A DNA stretch of 64,000 bases from Sorex araneus (taxonomy: Eukaryota; Chordata; Mammalia; Eulipotyphla; Soricidae): the NCBI RefSeq assembly GCF_027595985.1, contig NC_073311.1:34441557-34505556 (forward strand). The letters are read 5' to 3'. Position numbers and translations under genes: made by a program. Below, piece after piece: positions 54,373 through 64,000 of the stretch (positions are counted from its first letter, which is position 1; each line of letters opens with the position of its first letter). Below the pieces are notes generated by a model. The model saw only the letters and a list, made by a program, of their open reading frames with translations. It was not told the DNA's origin and searched no databases.

Positions 54373-54924
54373 AATATAATTGGCTTGAACAACTAGAGGG
54401 GCTAAGAGCACAGCCCCACCTTCACACTCTTGAAATCCCCTGTATACATTGTAATCAGCCTTCCAAATAACTGCTTTTATCCATCTCTGGGGCTTCAATC
54501 AATAGGGATCTGTGATTACATATCTACTACAGAACCCAAACAGTAAAAAAAGGGGGGGGCAAAATTTATGTAAATTAACCCTTATAGCTCAGACAAAACG
54601 ATGTTCAAGAATCCATTGTAGGAGGGTATGGTGCCACCAGCAGGTCAAACTGTACCTGTGGGGTGAGTACATCAGCAGTATGATGATGCCTTCAGACTTC
54701 CAGATACCCCTAAATTGCTTCTGTACCTTTGGCCCGACCCCAGCATCTTGGGGCCAAGCTTACCAAGAAATTAAAGGACCAAAAGTTAGGTATGTGGGAG
54801 CCACACCGACAAACCACCTCCTTCTCAGCTATATAAGTTCATTTATTGGCCTTATTTCAGAGACCCATAAATCTCGAAAGAGATCAAAAGACACAATTAG
54901 GGCCAGTAGCTCGGAGGTAAGTGG

Positions 54925-55445
54925 GAACCCATGACTGAGATCTCCAAGCCCGCTTGGATTAGGACTGGGCCTCCACCTCCCAGGTACCCAGTTTTCCAGT
55001 AGCTTGGCAGTAACACCCACAAACTGCCCCCAGCGCCATGTAATCTTATCAATGGCCAATACCCAGAGACTATAGACTAAAGCTCCCAGAAGAGAGCAAT
55101 GCAGAGTGTCCTGGACATTATATTCTCTCCATAACAAGCAACACAAAACAAATCGTCTAGCATTGCCTTTTCAGCAGGTGTGATTGGTGGTGGGAGGGGT
55201 GTAAAAATATCGAATATAACCAAAGTAGAGAGGATAGGGGAAATTGTCTGCCACACAGGCAGGGGAAGGGTTAGAATGGGGTGGAGGAGGGGCAATACTG
55301 GGGATTTTGGTGGTGAAAAATATGCACTGATGAAGGGATGGGTGTTTAATAATTGTATGACCGAAGCTCAAACTGAAAGCTTTGTAACTGTATCTATCTC
55401 ATGGTGAATCAATAAAAAGGGGGGAAATAGTAATAAAATAATAAA
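54925..55445 (+). mobile_element. Composite element: unknown module + L1-like 3' UTR
   Basis: The first part (54925-55093) matches the fragment at 42705-42812. The middle (CAAGCAACACAAAACAAATC ... GTGATTGGTGG) matches 60410-60490, and the last ~265 nt (CTGCCACACAGGCAGGGGAA, GATGAAGGGATGGGTGTTTA, ACTGTATCTATCTCATGGTG, A-rich tail) is an L1-like 3' UTR. The 5' boundary is not clear and may lie upstream, as far as 54.5 kb. Confidence 0.6.
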
Positions 55446-55545
55446 ATAAAATTAATATTCTGAAGAAAAAATAGTAATGTGGAATTCATGCCCAATTCAA
55501 TCAGCTTAATCGATGGCTGAATAAACAGCAGTACTCCTACATTAT

Positions 55546-55997
<452 letters not shown>

Positions 55998-56756
55998 CAG
56001 AATCCACTGTATATGGAAAATCACATTCCTGAGAAAAAAAAGAGTAAACTGGAATACATTCAATTCTTTCTTCCCTTCTTGTGTATTGAATTCTGTAGAG
56101 TGGGCCTCTCCTCTCTGAGGGCTCTGAGAGCATACATATGCTCACATGAGTACCAGAATTTTGCCAGTACACATCATATCACTTTGATAGTTCTAAAAGA
56201 AGAAACTTTCATGAAGATGGTGTCTGCCAAGCACAGCCCAAAGGTGCTCTCAGTCCACTCCAGGTCTTGCCCTCAAAGAAGCACGGGCACTTCTTGAAGA
56301 CGAAAATGGAGCCCGAGGTAGATGAAAGGACTGTCGAGGTAGGCACAGGGAGAAGACTGGAGCAGTCTTCTTCGGGCTGTGTTTTTACTGCTCCGAGGAT
56401 TAAGTCTTCTTAATTTAGATATGCTCCACCACTACGCCAGCTTGGAGAAAGGCCACACTTTTAAACTTATTTTTCCATCGCAATGAGATAGAAGTTTCAG
56501 GAGGGGTGAGGGGAGAGGAGAATCTGGGAACAGAATCTGTGCCTCTGCAGCTGTAGGTTTGGGGAGAATGCTGAGCTGCTCAAGAGGCCATGCAGAAAAA
56601 ACGCTATCCCTTCAAAGGAATTTCTTCCGGAAAGAATTTAATTGTGAACACATTTCTTTTCCCAGGAAACTCTGTGTTTTGCCCTCATAGTATTTTCACT
56701 TTTTGTTTTGACCCCTGAAAAGTTTATACCACAATTTTAGTAACCCTGTAAGACGT
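55998..56756. other. Unassigned sequence
   Basis: A 94-codon frame (56013-56297) shows no motif. No repeat recognised. Confidence 0.35.
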
Positions 56757-56926
56757 TTTTTCTGGGGCCATACCTGGTAGTGCTCAGAGCTTCTCCCTGG
56801 CTCTGCACTCAGGGATCACACCTAGCAGGCCTGGAGTATCGTATGGGGCACCAGGGACCAAACCCAGGCTGACCACATGCAAGGCAAATGCTATATCTGC
56901 TGTACTATCACTCTAACCCCAACCCT
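56757..56926 (-). mobile_element. Type A SINE with target-site duplication
   Basis: TTTTCTGGGGCCATACCTGG to GCTGTACTATCACTCTAACCCC. AACCCTGTAAGAC is present on both sides (56741-56753, 56920-56932). Confidence 0.88.
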
Positions 56927-57129
56927 GTAAGACTTTTTTTCAGTCTAAATATTTATTATAGCATTTCACTGACCTTTATATAAGTCTCAGCTTCCACTTT
57001 TTAACTATTTTATAAATAGTTTATAATAATACATGCTCATTGATAAACCCATTTTCTACATAACCCATAAAGTCTATTTGATAACTCCCTTTAACACCAG
57101 ATAGCTATTATTGTATATTAATTTTCTTT

Positions 57130-57230
57130 TCATGTTGACTCTGTGCTCAGGGGTCACTCCTGGCGGTGGTAAGGGGGACTGTATGACCAGAGTCCACCAT
57201 AGACTCTGGTGCAAGGCAAGCACCTTAAAT
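57130..57230 (-). mobile_element. Type A SINE, rearranged
   Basis: TGACTCTGTGCTCAGGGGTC, CACTCCTGGCGGTGG, GGTGCAAGGCAAGCACC. The middle is replaced by a 9-bp-arm palindrome. Confidence 0.55.
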
Positions 57231-57257
57231 TTAAGGTGCAAGGCAAGCACCTTAAAT
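57208..57257 (+). repeat. 23-bp tandem duplication
   Basis: The 23-nt unit beginning GGTGCAAGGCAAGCACCTTA at 57208 is repeated from 57235, separated by TTAA. Confidence 0.9.
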
Positions 57258-57309
57258 TCTGTACTTTCTTGCTGTTCCTGTATTATCAATCTTGTACACA
57301 TTTATTTAG

Positions 57310-57472
57310 TTTGGGTCCATATCCAGTGTTGCTCAGGGATAACACCTGGATCTGTGCTCAAGAATTACTCCTACCAGGGCTGAGGGGAGCATATACGGTG
57401 GTGGGGGTAGAATCTGGTCAGCCACTTGAAAATTAAGCACTTTAATTGCTGTTCTCTCTGGCCTCTGTATTA
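57310..57472 (-). mobile_element. Type A SINE, old
   Basis: TTTGGGTCCATATCCAGTGT, GCTCAGGGATAACACCTGGA, and head end TGCTGTTCTCTCTGGCCTC. Confidence 0.7.
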
Positions 57473-57534
57473 TGAATCTCAGTGATTGTATTCATGTTCT
57501 CTTCTTTTCTTTTCTCTTCTTTCTTCTTTCCTAG

Positions 57535-57668
57535 GATTTGAGGGTCACACCTAACTGCACTCAGAGCTTATTCCTCATTCTCTTCTGAGAGATTACTCCT
57601 GGTGGGGCTCAAGAGAATTATGTGGCACTGGAGATTGAACCCACCTTGCCTGCTGTACCTCTTCTGTC
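57535..57668 (-). mobile_element. Type A SINE, old
   Basis: GAGGGTCACACCTAACTGCA, GAGATTACTCCTGGTGGGGC and GGAGATTGAACCCACC; the head end is eroded (CCTCTTCTGTCCTC). Confidence 0.65.
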
Positions 57669-57684
57669 CTCATGTTATTTCTTT

Positions 57685-57868
57685 TCTTTTTTCTTTTTCT
57701 TTTCTTTTTGGGTCACACCTGGCCAGGCACAGGGGTTATTCCTGGCTCATGCACTTAGGAATTACTCCTGGCAGTGCTCAGGGGACCATATGGGATGCTG
57801 GGAATCAAACCCGGGTCAGCTGCGTACAAGGCAAACAACACCTACCTGCTGTGCTATTGCTCCAGCCC
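57685..57868 (-). mobile_element. Type A SINE with target-site duplication
   Basis: TTTTCTTTTTGGGTCACACC to GTGCTATTGCTCCAGCCCC. CCTCATGTTATTTCTTTT flanks both sides (near 57668 and 57869). Its target is the end of the neighbouring older SINE. Confidence 0.92.
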
Positions 57869-57889
57869 CCTCATGTTATTTCTTTTTCT

Positions 57890-58080
57890 TCATCCATCCA
57901 ACCAATATTTATCAAGTTTCCACCACATGCTAGGTGCTAAGATAAACATAGGGCTCCTCATAGCACAAACACACTTTGTTCTTGCTTTTAAGAAGACAAC
58001 ATAGTTGTCACAAAATTTAATCAGCCTGTGAAAAAGTACAGGGGAGAGTGTTGAAGAGTACCTAAGAGATAGACATGTGC
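57890..58080 (+). repeat. Ancient mammalian repeat (family not named)
   Basis: CCAACCAATATTTATCAAGT, CCACATGCTAGGTGCTAAGA and GGGGAGAGTGTTGAAGAGTA; third copy of the family at 7852 and 48490. Confidence 0.5.
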
Positions 58081-58407
58081 TAATCCCAATACACGCCGTG
58101 ATTGCCACAGATGTGTGATATTTCAACCGTTGTCTCTATACATTACCTTAGAGAAGCAAGGACATTGATCAAGATTCAGATCAGGAACACTTCAAGTAGA
58201 TACAATATACACATCTCTCAAGTGTAGAGATGCTAGCTTCCTTCAAAACAGAAAAATTGACCCAAATAACTGGAACTTTAAGGTAAGAAGAAGGATGTGG
58301 ATTTGAGATGGAGAGGCCATTCCATCTCAAATATGTCCAAACTGTTTGCCATTGTCCTAGAACTATATAGATTTTTCCATTATTATTATTGTTATTATTG
58401 TTGTTGT

Positions 58408-58652
58408 TGGACTGGAGCAATAGCACAGTGGATAGGGCTTTTGCCTTGCATGCGGCTGACTGGGTTCGATTCCTCCATCCCTCTCAGAGAGCCCAGCAAG
58501 CTACCAAGAGTATTCCACCCAAACAGCAGAGTCTGGTAAGCTACCCGAGGTGTATTTGATATGACAAAAACAGTAACAACAAGTCTCACAATGGAGACCT
58601 TACTGGTGCTTGCTCGAGCAAATCGATGAAGAATGGGACGACAGTGATACGT
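58408..58652 (+). mobile_element. Type B SINE, full length, plus strand
   Basis: The clearest forward copy: ACTGGAGCAATAGCACAGTG (A box), GGGTTCGATTCCTCC (B box), AGAGCCCAGCAAGCTACC, CAAAAACAGTAACAACAAGT, tail CTCGAGCAAATCGATGA and GACAGTGATACG. GTTGTTGTT on both sides is a possible target-site duplication, although the left side is itself a simple repeat. Confidence 0.95.
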
Positions 58653-58659
58653 TGTTGTT

Positions 58660-58800
58660 ATGCTTTTTTGGTCATACTCAGACATACTTAGCCACTCATG
58701 GCTCTGTGCTCAGGTTCACTCTTGGGAGACCTTATGTGGTGACAAGTATCAAACTAGGCATACACAAGACAAGCACCTTAACCCATGTATTATCTCTCAA
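58660..58800 (-). mobile_element. Type A SINE, old
   Basis: GCTTTTTTGGTCATACTCAG, CATGGCTCTGTGCTCAGGTT and CAAGCACCTTAACCCATGTA; diverged head. Confidence 0.65.
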
Positions 58801-58814
58801 TTACATGGGTTTGT

Positions 58815-58985
58815 GTTTTCTTTGGGGGGTGCCAAACCCAGCTGTAGTCAAGACTTACTCCTGGCTCTTCTCTCTGATGTCAGTCCTGGTGGGGCTTGAA
58901 GGACCATATGAGGTTCTAGCGTTCGAATCCCAGTCATCTGCATACAAGGCAAGCAACTTACTTGCAGTACTCTCTCTCTAGGCCT
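58815..58985 (-). mobile_element. Type A SINE, old
   Basis: TTTGGGGGGTGCCAAACCCA, GACTTACTCCTGGCTCTTCT, GTTCGAATCCCAGTCATCTG and ACTCTCTCTCTAGGCCTC. Confidence 0.7.
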
Positions 58986-58989
58986 CAAA

Positions 58990-59290
58990 TTATGTGTATT
59001 TTAAGTGATTTACTCAAAGTCATCCAGCCAATAATAAAAATGTGTATCACAGATATTAATAAAGGAATACAAAAACAGCTTATAGCCTAGAATCAATGCT
59101 AAAGGGAATAAGAACATTTAGTCTCTGTGAGAATCATTGCAGTCATTATACATCAGTGCTTTCACATATAGGATGTCATCAAAATCTCAACAAAATACTC
59201 TATCACATAGTATTTTATAACTAAATTTACCATTACAGGCTTCAATTTGCAAATGAGAAACAATGTGATTTCCTTGATATTATAGTCAGA
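58990..59290. repeat. Possible MIR relic
   Basis: AAGTGATTTACTCAAAGTCA with TCCAGCCAATAATA, and AATTTGCAAATGAGAAACAA further on, recall MIR core phrases, but order and spacing are poor. Confidence 0.3.
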
Positions 59291-59300
59291 AATGTGACAA

Positions 59301-59757
59301 GATATTAGGACTTACTGATTCAATGTGTTCTTTCCATGAAGAGTAAGAAAGTGACAAAAAAATCCTAGAAGATTTAAAATTTTTCTTAAATAGTACTTGA
59401 GCTCCCTCTTTGAGGCACATTATTACAGTGGAAAATATGTAGCGTAGACTGTAAGTTATTCCACTAAATAAAAAGTAATGATCTACATTATTTTGCAACT
59501 GCATAATTAATCTTGAATTTTGATAAGGGAAATAAAACAAAATATGTTTAGCATTGAAAGATAATCTAAAATTTATTACATTTAAGCTGATAAAACATCT
59601 AGTCAAACTTTTGCTTGACATGCTTTTATTTTAAAAAGCTGTTATTCCAGAGGAATTGATGTTTATAACCCTATCCCTAATGTGATTAAAAACAAATTGC
59701 TTTTAAGCATGTAAAAGATTTCCCATATAAATAACATTTCTTTTTCTTTTAAAATGT
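59301..59757. other. Unassigned AT-rich sequence
   Basis: No supportable feature. Confidence 0.35.
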
Positions 59758-59985
59758 TCCTTTACTTTTTCTTTTTTTCTTTTTTCTTTTTTTTTTTTTT
59801 TTTTTGCTTATTTTTGCTTTTTGGGTCACACCCGGCGATGCACAGGGGCAATACTCCTAGCTCTGCACTCAGGAATTACTCCTGGCAATGCTCGGAGGAC
59901 CATATGGCATACTGGGGTTCGAACCCAGGTCTGTCATGTGCAGGGCAAATGCCCTACCTGCTGTGATATTGCTCCAGGCACTAAA
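59758..59985 (-). mobile_element. Type A SINE with long poly(T)
   Basis: A 55-nt T-rich run, TTTGGGTCACACCCGGCGAT, GGACCATATGGCATACTGGG, GTTCGAACCCAGGTCTGTC and head end GATATTGCTCCAGGCAC. Confidence 0.9.
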
Positions 59986-60071
59986 ATTTTCTTGTCCAAA
60001 AAAGTAACTTTGAACAATTTCAAGAAATTAAAAATAAGATTAGCAAAATGATACTTCTGATAGTAAAAGAG

Positions 60072-60086
60072 AAGAAAACCTTATGA
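60072..60086 (+). repeat. Target-site duplication, left copy
   Basis: AAGAAAACCTTATGA pairs with AAGAAAACCTCATGA at 60746-60760 (14/15), bracketing the composite element. Confidence 0.85.
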
Positions 60087-60745
60087 AGGCTCCTGAATGG
60101 CCATGATCCCAGAGGCACACAAACCAATCTCAGAACCCAGCGGCTTTGGCAGATATGCATCTGGACTGTGCATTTACTATGGCACCGTGCCACCCTGAAT
60201 GGGGAAAGGTGTTTGTCCCTTCCACTTCACCCACTCCACAGCGCAGCGGCTGCCATCTTTCAGAGCCTAATGGACAGCCAGGTACGAGACTGCAGTGACG
60301 AGACACACGGGGCCTCACGGGATGGGAGGTGGAACTGGCCCTTCTCTCCACCTGATGAGACCCCGAGTTGCCACCCGCGAACAGCTCCAGACTTATTACT
60401 AAGATATCAGAAATCCATATGCTCTTCCTAATCAGCAATAAAAAACAAATTATCTAATGATGCCTTTTTGTCAGGTCTGATTATTGGGGAAAGTTCCAAA
60501 TAATAGTGGTGAGTCTCTTGTCAAAATACTGAATGTAGTCAAAGTAGAGAGAGAGAGTAAAATGGAAATCATCTGCCACACAGGCAGGGGGAGGGGTGAG
60601 ATGGGGTGTATTCTGGGGTTCTTGGTGGTGGAAAATGTGCACTGGTGAAGGGATGGGTGTTTGATTATTGTATGACTGAGACTTAAAAGCTTTGTAACTG
60701 TTCTCACAGTGATTAAATACATAAAAAAGAAAAATATATATAAAA
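60087..60745 (+). mobile_element. Composite non-autonomous element with L1-like 3' end
   Basis: 659 nt with both ends defined by a 15-bp target-site duplication. The first ~390 nt (AGGCTCCTGAATGGCCATGA ... CACCCGCGAACAGCTCCAG) are GC- and CpG-richer than the surroundings and match no L1 ORF or 3' UTR in this window. The last ~265 nt (CTGCCACACAGGCAGGGGGA, TGCACTGGTGAAGGGATGGG, TTCTCACAGTGATTAAATAC, A-rich tail) are an L1-like 3' UTR. No open frame with motifs. Likely moved by L1 proteins; a divergent L1 subfamily 3' UTR is the alternative. Confidence 0.75.
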
Positions 60746-60760
60746 AAGAAAACCTCATGA

Positions 60761-62045
60761 GAGAAGAGCCGTTGAAGAGAGCTTTGTCCCTGAGAGTCAT
60801 TGAGCAGTGAGGGTTGACTGATCCCAAAATATCTGAATTGCCCACTGGGCTGCCAATAGCAGGACCCAATTCCTTTCCTGTTATTATATTCCTTCTTTTT
60901 GCAACTCACCACCACCTGTAGACGTTAGAGAATAGGGGCATTACCCTGAATATTGTCTTTGTCTTCTGGACAGTAGACTTCATAAAAGACCTCTGTCACA
61001 CCATAATCTCTCTCCTATTACAGTCTTCTGTTCATTGTCTTTTCCTTTCCTTTCATCACTGCTTGTGGTACTGGCAGATCATTGCTTTGGTTCATTCATC
61101 ACACCATGAGACCTCGGTGGACTCATGACCTTGTTTTACCTGAATTTACTCCATAATAGTCTTGGAGTTTTCCTCTTCCTTTTATGGGCCTCTATTTATA
61201 CTCCCAAGTGATTATTCTAGTGAAAACCCTTGTTTGTCACCCTCTGTTCAGGCAATCAACACTCTCACAGGAAATTGTAGCTAAATAAGCAGTATCAAGA
61301 GTAACATTAAATGGAACATATCAAAGTATTACCCATGTCAGAGATCCGTTCCCATGAAATCCCTCTTTCTCATAACCTATCTGAGATTCTTTTCCATGTG
61401 CAATTCATTATTTCCTATCTTATCACTATGTGCTTCCTCCACAGCAACTATTATAATATTTAATTTATTTTTATAAGCTTACATTTATTCTCAGCTTGTT
61501 CTTCTGACCCTGATCATCTCTATTTTATTTACTGTCAGTACTCCAACATTTATCCCTATGCCGGTCCCTCAAATGCAACTCAAAAAATATGTATAGTTTA
61601 TATTCAGGACAGGAAGTAAATTCAATGGCAATTCATATGCCGTAGGAAATACAGTCACAAATTGTATAATAAAGCTATAGCCAACAGTAGACCACAGATA
61701 AGATGTGCTTCCCATATAGAGTCCAATTGTGTAGTTAGCTATTCCATCTACATTGGTGTGTTCTGTGATATTCTCTCAGTGATGCTTTTCTTAGAATTCA
61801 TCTCTGTCATTAAGTCACCCATGATTTTTTAAAAAAGAGGTATCTTTCCTTAAATGCAGATAGAAAAAAATATATAACTTACGTCCATATTTAAAAAATG
61901 CAAAACAGATGTTTGTTGAAACTATGTTCATACTTGCTGGAAACAACCAATAGTTCCCTTTAGTGAGTGAATATTTTTTAAAAAATTGAGGAATATTCAC
62001 ACAGCAATAAAATGATATGAGCCATCAAGTCAGAAAAAGTTGTGG
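60761..62045. other. Unassigned sequence, 1.3 kb
   Basis: No gene or repeat recognised. Confidence 0.35.
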
Positions 62046-62340
62046 AAGAATTTTAATTTTTAATTTGTTTTTAATTTACAGTTACAATGATGTTAAAGTT
62101 ATGACATTTAATACAAAATAACTGTAACTCACCACCCCCAAGGTCCCCAATCACCCAACACTATTGTACCTATGTCCCTTCAGTCATATTCTTCCCCCTT
62201 AATCAGTCCTACATTACAGTCCTACATTATTCAGTCCTACCATTCAGTGACCAGTTTTGTAATCCAAGGCCAAGGGTTTTTCACTATTCAGTACTATCCA
62301 TTCTCTTGGTATTTTTTTCTCTATATTCAACAACAGGAAA
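62046..62340 (-). repeat. Possible old L1 3' UTR
   Basis: T-rich start, then ACAGTTACAATGATGTTAAA, CACCACCCCCAAGGTCCCCA and GTCCCTTCAGTCATATTCTT suggest a minus-strand old L1 3' end; TCAGTCCTACATTA-type units are repeated at 62200-62240. Confidence 0.3.
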
Positions 62341-62624
62341 AATAATCAGTGTTTTTTAGGGTTGTGTGAGTTGTGTGGGGTTTCATTTCTCAGTGGCTAC
62401 TGGATGCAGGAACATATGAGCTATGGAACTAATAGGTTGCTTTCACAAGCTCATTGACCTAAAAGATCAAACTCTAAAATAGTTCTCTCATCTTTGAAGC
62501 ATAATACTTTCTGACCAAAACCAGAACCCACACAACCCCACATCACAAAACAGTCTCCTGCTCCACCCACTTTACTCTTGTTCTAGTTTTCCATCCCATT
62601 GCGTCTGCATCCTAGGTTGAGCAG

Positions 62625-63047
62625 TGTTTCCAACAAAATGCAGATCCGCACTGAACCTCAAAGTGTTGTCTGACTTTATTTAGAAAAGAGGTCTTCATTG
62701 GTATAATCAAGATCCGAGGAGGTCCAACTGGACTATGGTGGGTCCAATTTCCAACCCCACTAGAGAAAGAGAATCCCAGGCACACAGAGGGGAGAAGGAG
62801 GCATGATGACAGCAGCAAAGAGGGAGTGATGCAAGTAGGTACGCAGGAAGAACAAAGAAGGCCAGCCACCCCAGGATGCCAGGAGAGTGGCATGGGACGT
62901 TATTAAAAATGTGTAGAAGAAAAAAAATTTGCCAACATCTAGAGTTTGGGCTTCAGGCCTCCAGAGCTCTAAAGAAAGATATTTCTTCTGTGTTCAGTCA
63001 CTTAAATCTACAGTGGTTTGTTACAGAGGCCCAAGAAAAGTAATTAG
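62625..63047 (+). mobile_element. MaLR (MLT1-like) LTR
   Basis: Plus-strand order: CACTGAACCTCAAAGTGTTG, GACTTTATTTAGAAAAGAGG, GCCAGCCACCCCAGGATGCC, AGGCCTCCAGAGCTCTAAAG and GGTTTGTTACAGAGGCCCAA. Confidence 0.75.
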
Positions 63048-63440
63048 ATAAGAAAAACTAATTGAGCCAATACTAAAACTATTAAGCTTAATTGAAGCTA
63101 ATAATTAAAACTGTGTATTAAAACTAACATGTCTGAGAACATTGGATGTGGCTAATAAAAATATTACTTTGTTTGTTTAATAAAAATAAACAAACCTTAG
63201 AATAGCTTTTTGTGTGTTTTGTTCCCATTCCAACTTTTTCTGATCTACCTCCTCTACTGTTCTCTTCCAGATCCCCCCATCTCATCACCAACTTTACCAT
63301 GCTTTTCCTTCTTTGCTGTCTTAGATAAGATCCTCATTCTCTCTCTCAGGATTCAACCAATGGCCCAACCTCCTTCTAGCTCTTTTCTGCCCTCTGGAAG
63401 TTCAACCTTTTGATTGTCTTTATTGAGTTGTGCTGTGGGT
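63048..63440. other. Unassigned sequence
   Basis: No supportable feature; pyrimidine-rich between 63225 and 63400. Confidence 0.35.
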
Positions 63441-63530
63441 GGCTATTTTGTTTTGGGGCCACCCCAGGCAGTACTCAGGGATTACTCCTGGATGTGTGCT
63501 CAGAGATCACTCTAGCAGGGCGGAGGCACT
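63441..63530 (-). mobile_element. Type A SINE, 3' half
   Basis: TTTTGGGGCCACCCCAGGCA, GGGATTACTCCTGGATGTGT and CTAGCAGGGCGGAGGC; head missing. Confidence 0.65.
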
Positions 63531-63764
63531 TTTCTAGAGAATAAATTTAATCAGATCCCTTCCTCCTTACATAATTTTAAGGTCTCTCAAAGTCTATAAG
63601 GGAAGAAATCAATGAACATGGTATATAAGAGTTTTATTATATGCCCCCTGCTTACCTTTTGTATTAAGTTTCTCACCATGGGGAAACAATAAAGTCACCT
63701 GTGGCGCTGGTTATAATTGGAGGTATCATGATTTTCATATTGTAGAATAGAAATATTTTAGAAG

Positions 63765-63925
63765 GAACCGGGGGAGAGTACAGGGTTAAGGCATTTGCGA
63801 TTCATATAACTAATCCCAGCTCCATTCCTGGAGTCACAACCACAACAGGGAGCAGCTCCTGAACACAGAGCCAGAGTAGACCCCAAGCCTACCAGAGGTG
63901 GCCCAAACACCACCTCTCAAAGAAA
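63765..63925 (+). mobile_element. Type A SINE, diverged
   Basis: GGGGGAGAGTACAGGGTTAA, AGCAGCTCCTGAACACAGAG, CCAGAGGTGGCCCAAACACC. Confidence 0.65.
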
Positions 63926-63954
63926 TATTTTTTAAACAAGAACTTAAAAATCCA

Positions 63955-64000
63955 GTGGCTGGAGAGATATTAAAGCTAGCGGGCACTTGCTTTGCACTTG
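63955..64000 (+). mobile_element. SINE head, cut by window end
   Basis: GTGGCTGGAGAGATATTAAA then GGGCACTTGCTTTGCACTTG is a tRNA-like head running off the window; A or B type cannot be told. Confidence 0.7.

Overview
This looks like a gene-free stretch of a eulipotyphlan mammal genome, most likely a shrew close to Sorex araneus. Three things point there. The dominant short repeat is a tRNA-headed SINE (I recall it as the SOR family; the name is unchecked). A second SINE has the same head but a different tail. There is also a fragment of an RTE-clade LINE whose C-terminal protein looks like the shrew/nematode RTE family. No protein-coding exon, rRNA or CRISPR array was found. Nearly every open frame is a shadow of a transposon or a microsatellite.

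Layout. 1-14.4 kb: AT-rich unsorted DNA with about 14 SINEs, L2 and MIR relics, a TG-rich array, a CT/CA array and a decayed, unidentified coding frame (11991-12581, minus). 14.5-19.2 kb: a nested stack made of a solo LTR with a 6-bp target-site duplication (TSD), then an old L1 split by a young 5'-truncated L1 (RT domain, C-terminus, 3'UTR) and by a SINE. 20.7-21.7 kb: a second young L1 3' end. 24.9-28 kb: another old L1. It hosts a young L1 with a repeated CpG-rich promoter, an intact ORF1 and only about 31 codons of ORF2, a SINE of the RTE-tailed type, and a tRNA-Lys(CTT) pseudogene. 30.3-31.3 kb: an inverted copy of the solo LTR. 31.4-46 kb: SINEs, L1 3'-UTR-only insertions, an ERV-like LTR with TATA and poly(A) signals, and MaLR LTRs. 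47-55 kb: MaLR LTRs, more SINEs and the RTE fragment (51.8-52.05 kb). 54.9-60.7 kb: two composite elements joining an unrecognised module to an L1-like 3' UTR, a 452-bp GAAA array and a dense SINE cluster. 60.8-64 kb: mostly unsorted sequence with one MaLR LTR and three SINE pieces.

The main story is a parasite network. One tRNA-like Pol III head (A and B boxes) occurs with two alternative tails. Type A ends in poly(A), as expected for L1-driven copying. Type B ends in about 65 nt that match the last ORF codons and the GTGATA-type 3' repeat of the RTE fragment present in this same window. Several type B copies are 5'-truncated and flanked by target-site duplications, as expected for target-primed reverse transcription (TPRT). 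The inference is that one SINE lineage has been coupled to two different LINE machineries, one of which may have arrived by horizontal transfer.

Limits: boundaries of old repeats are approximate, family names come from memory of consensus patterns, and no search was run.
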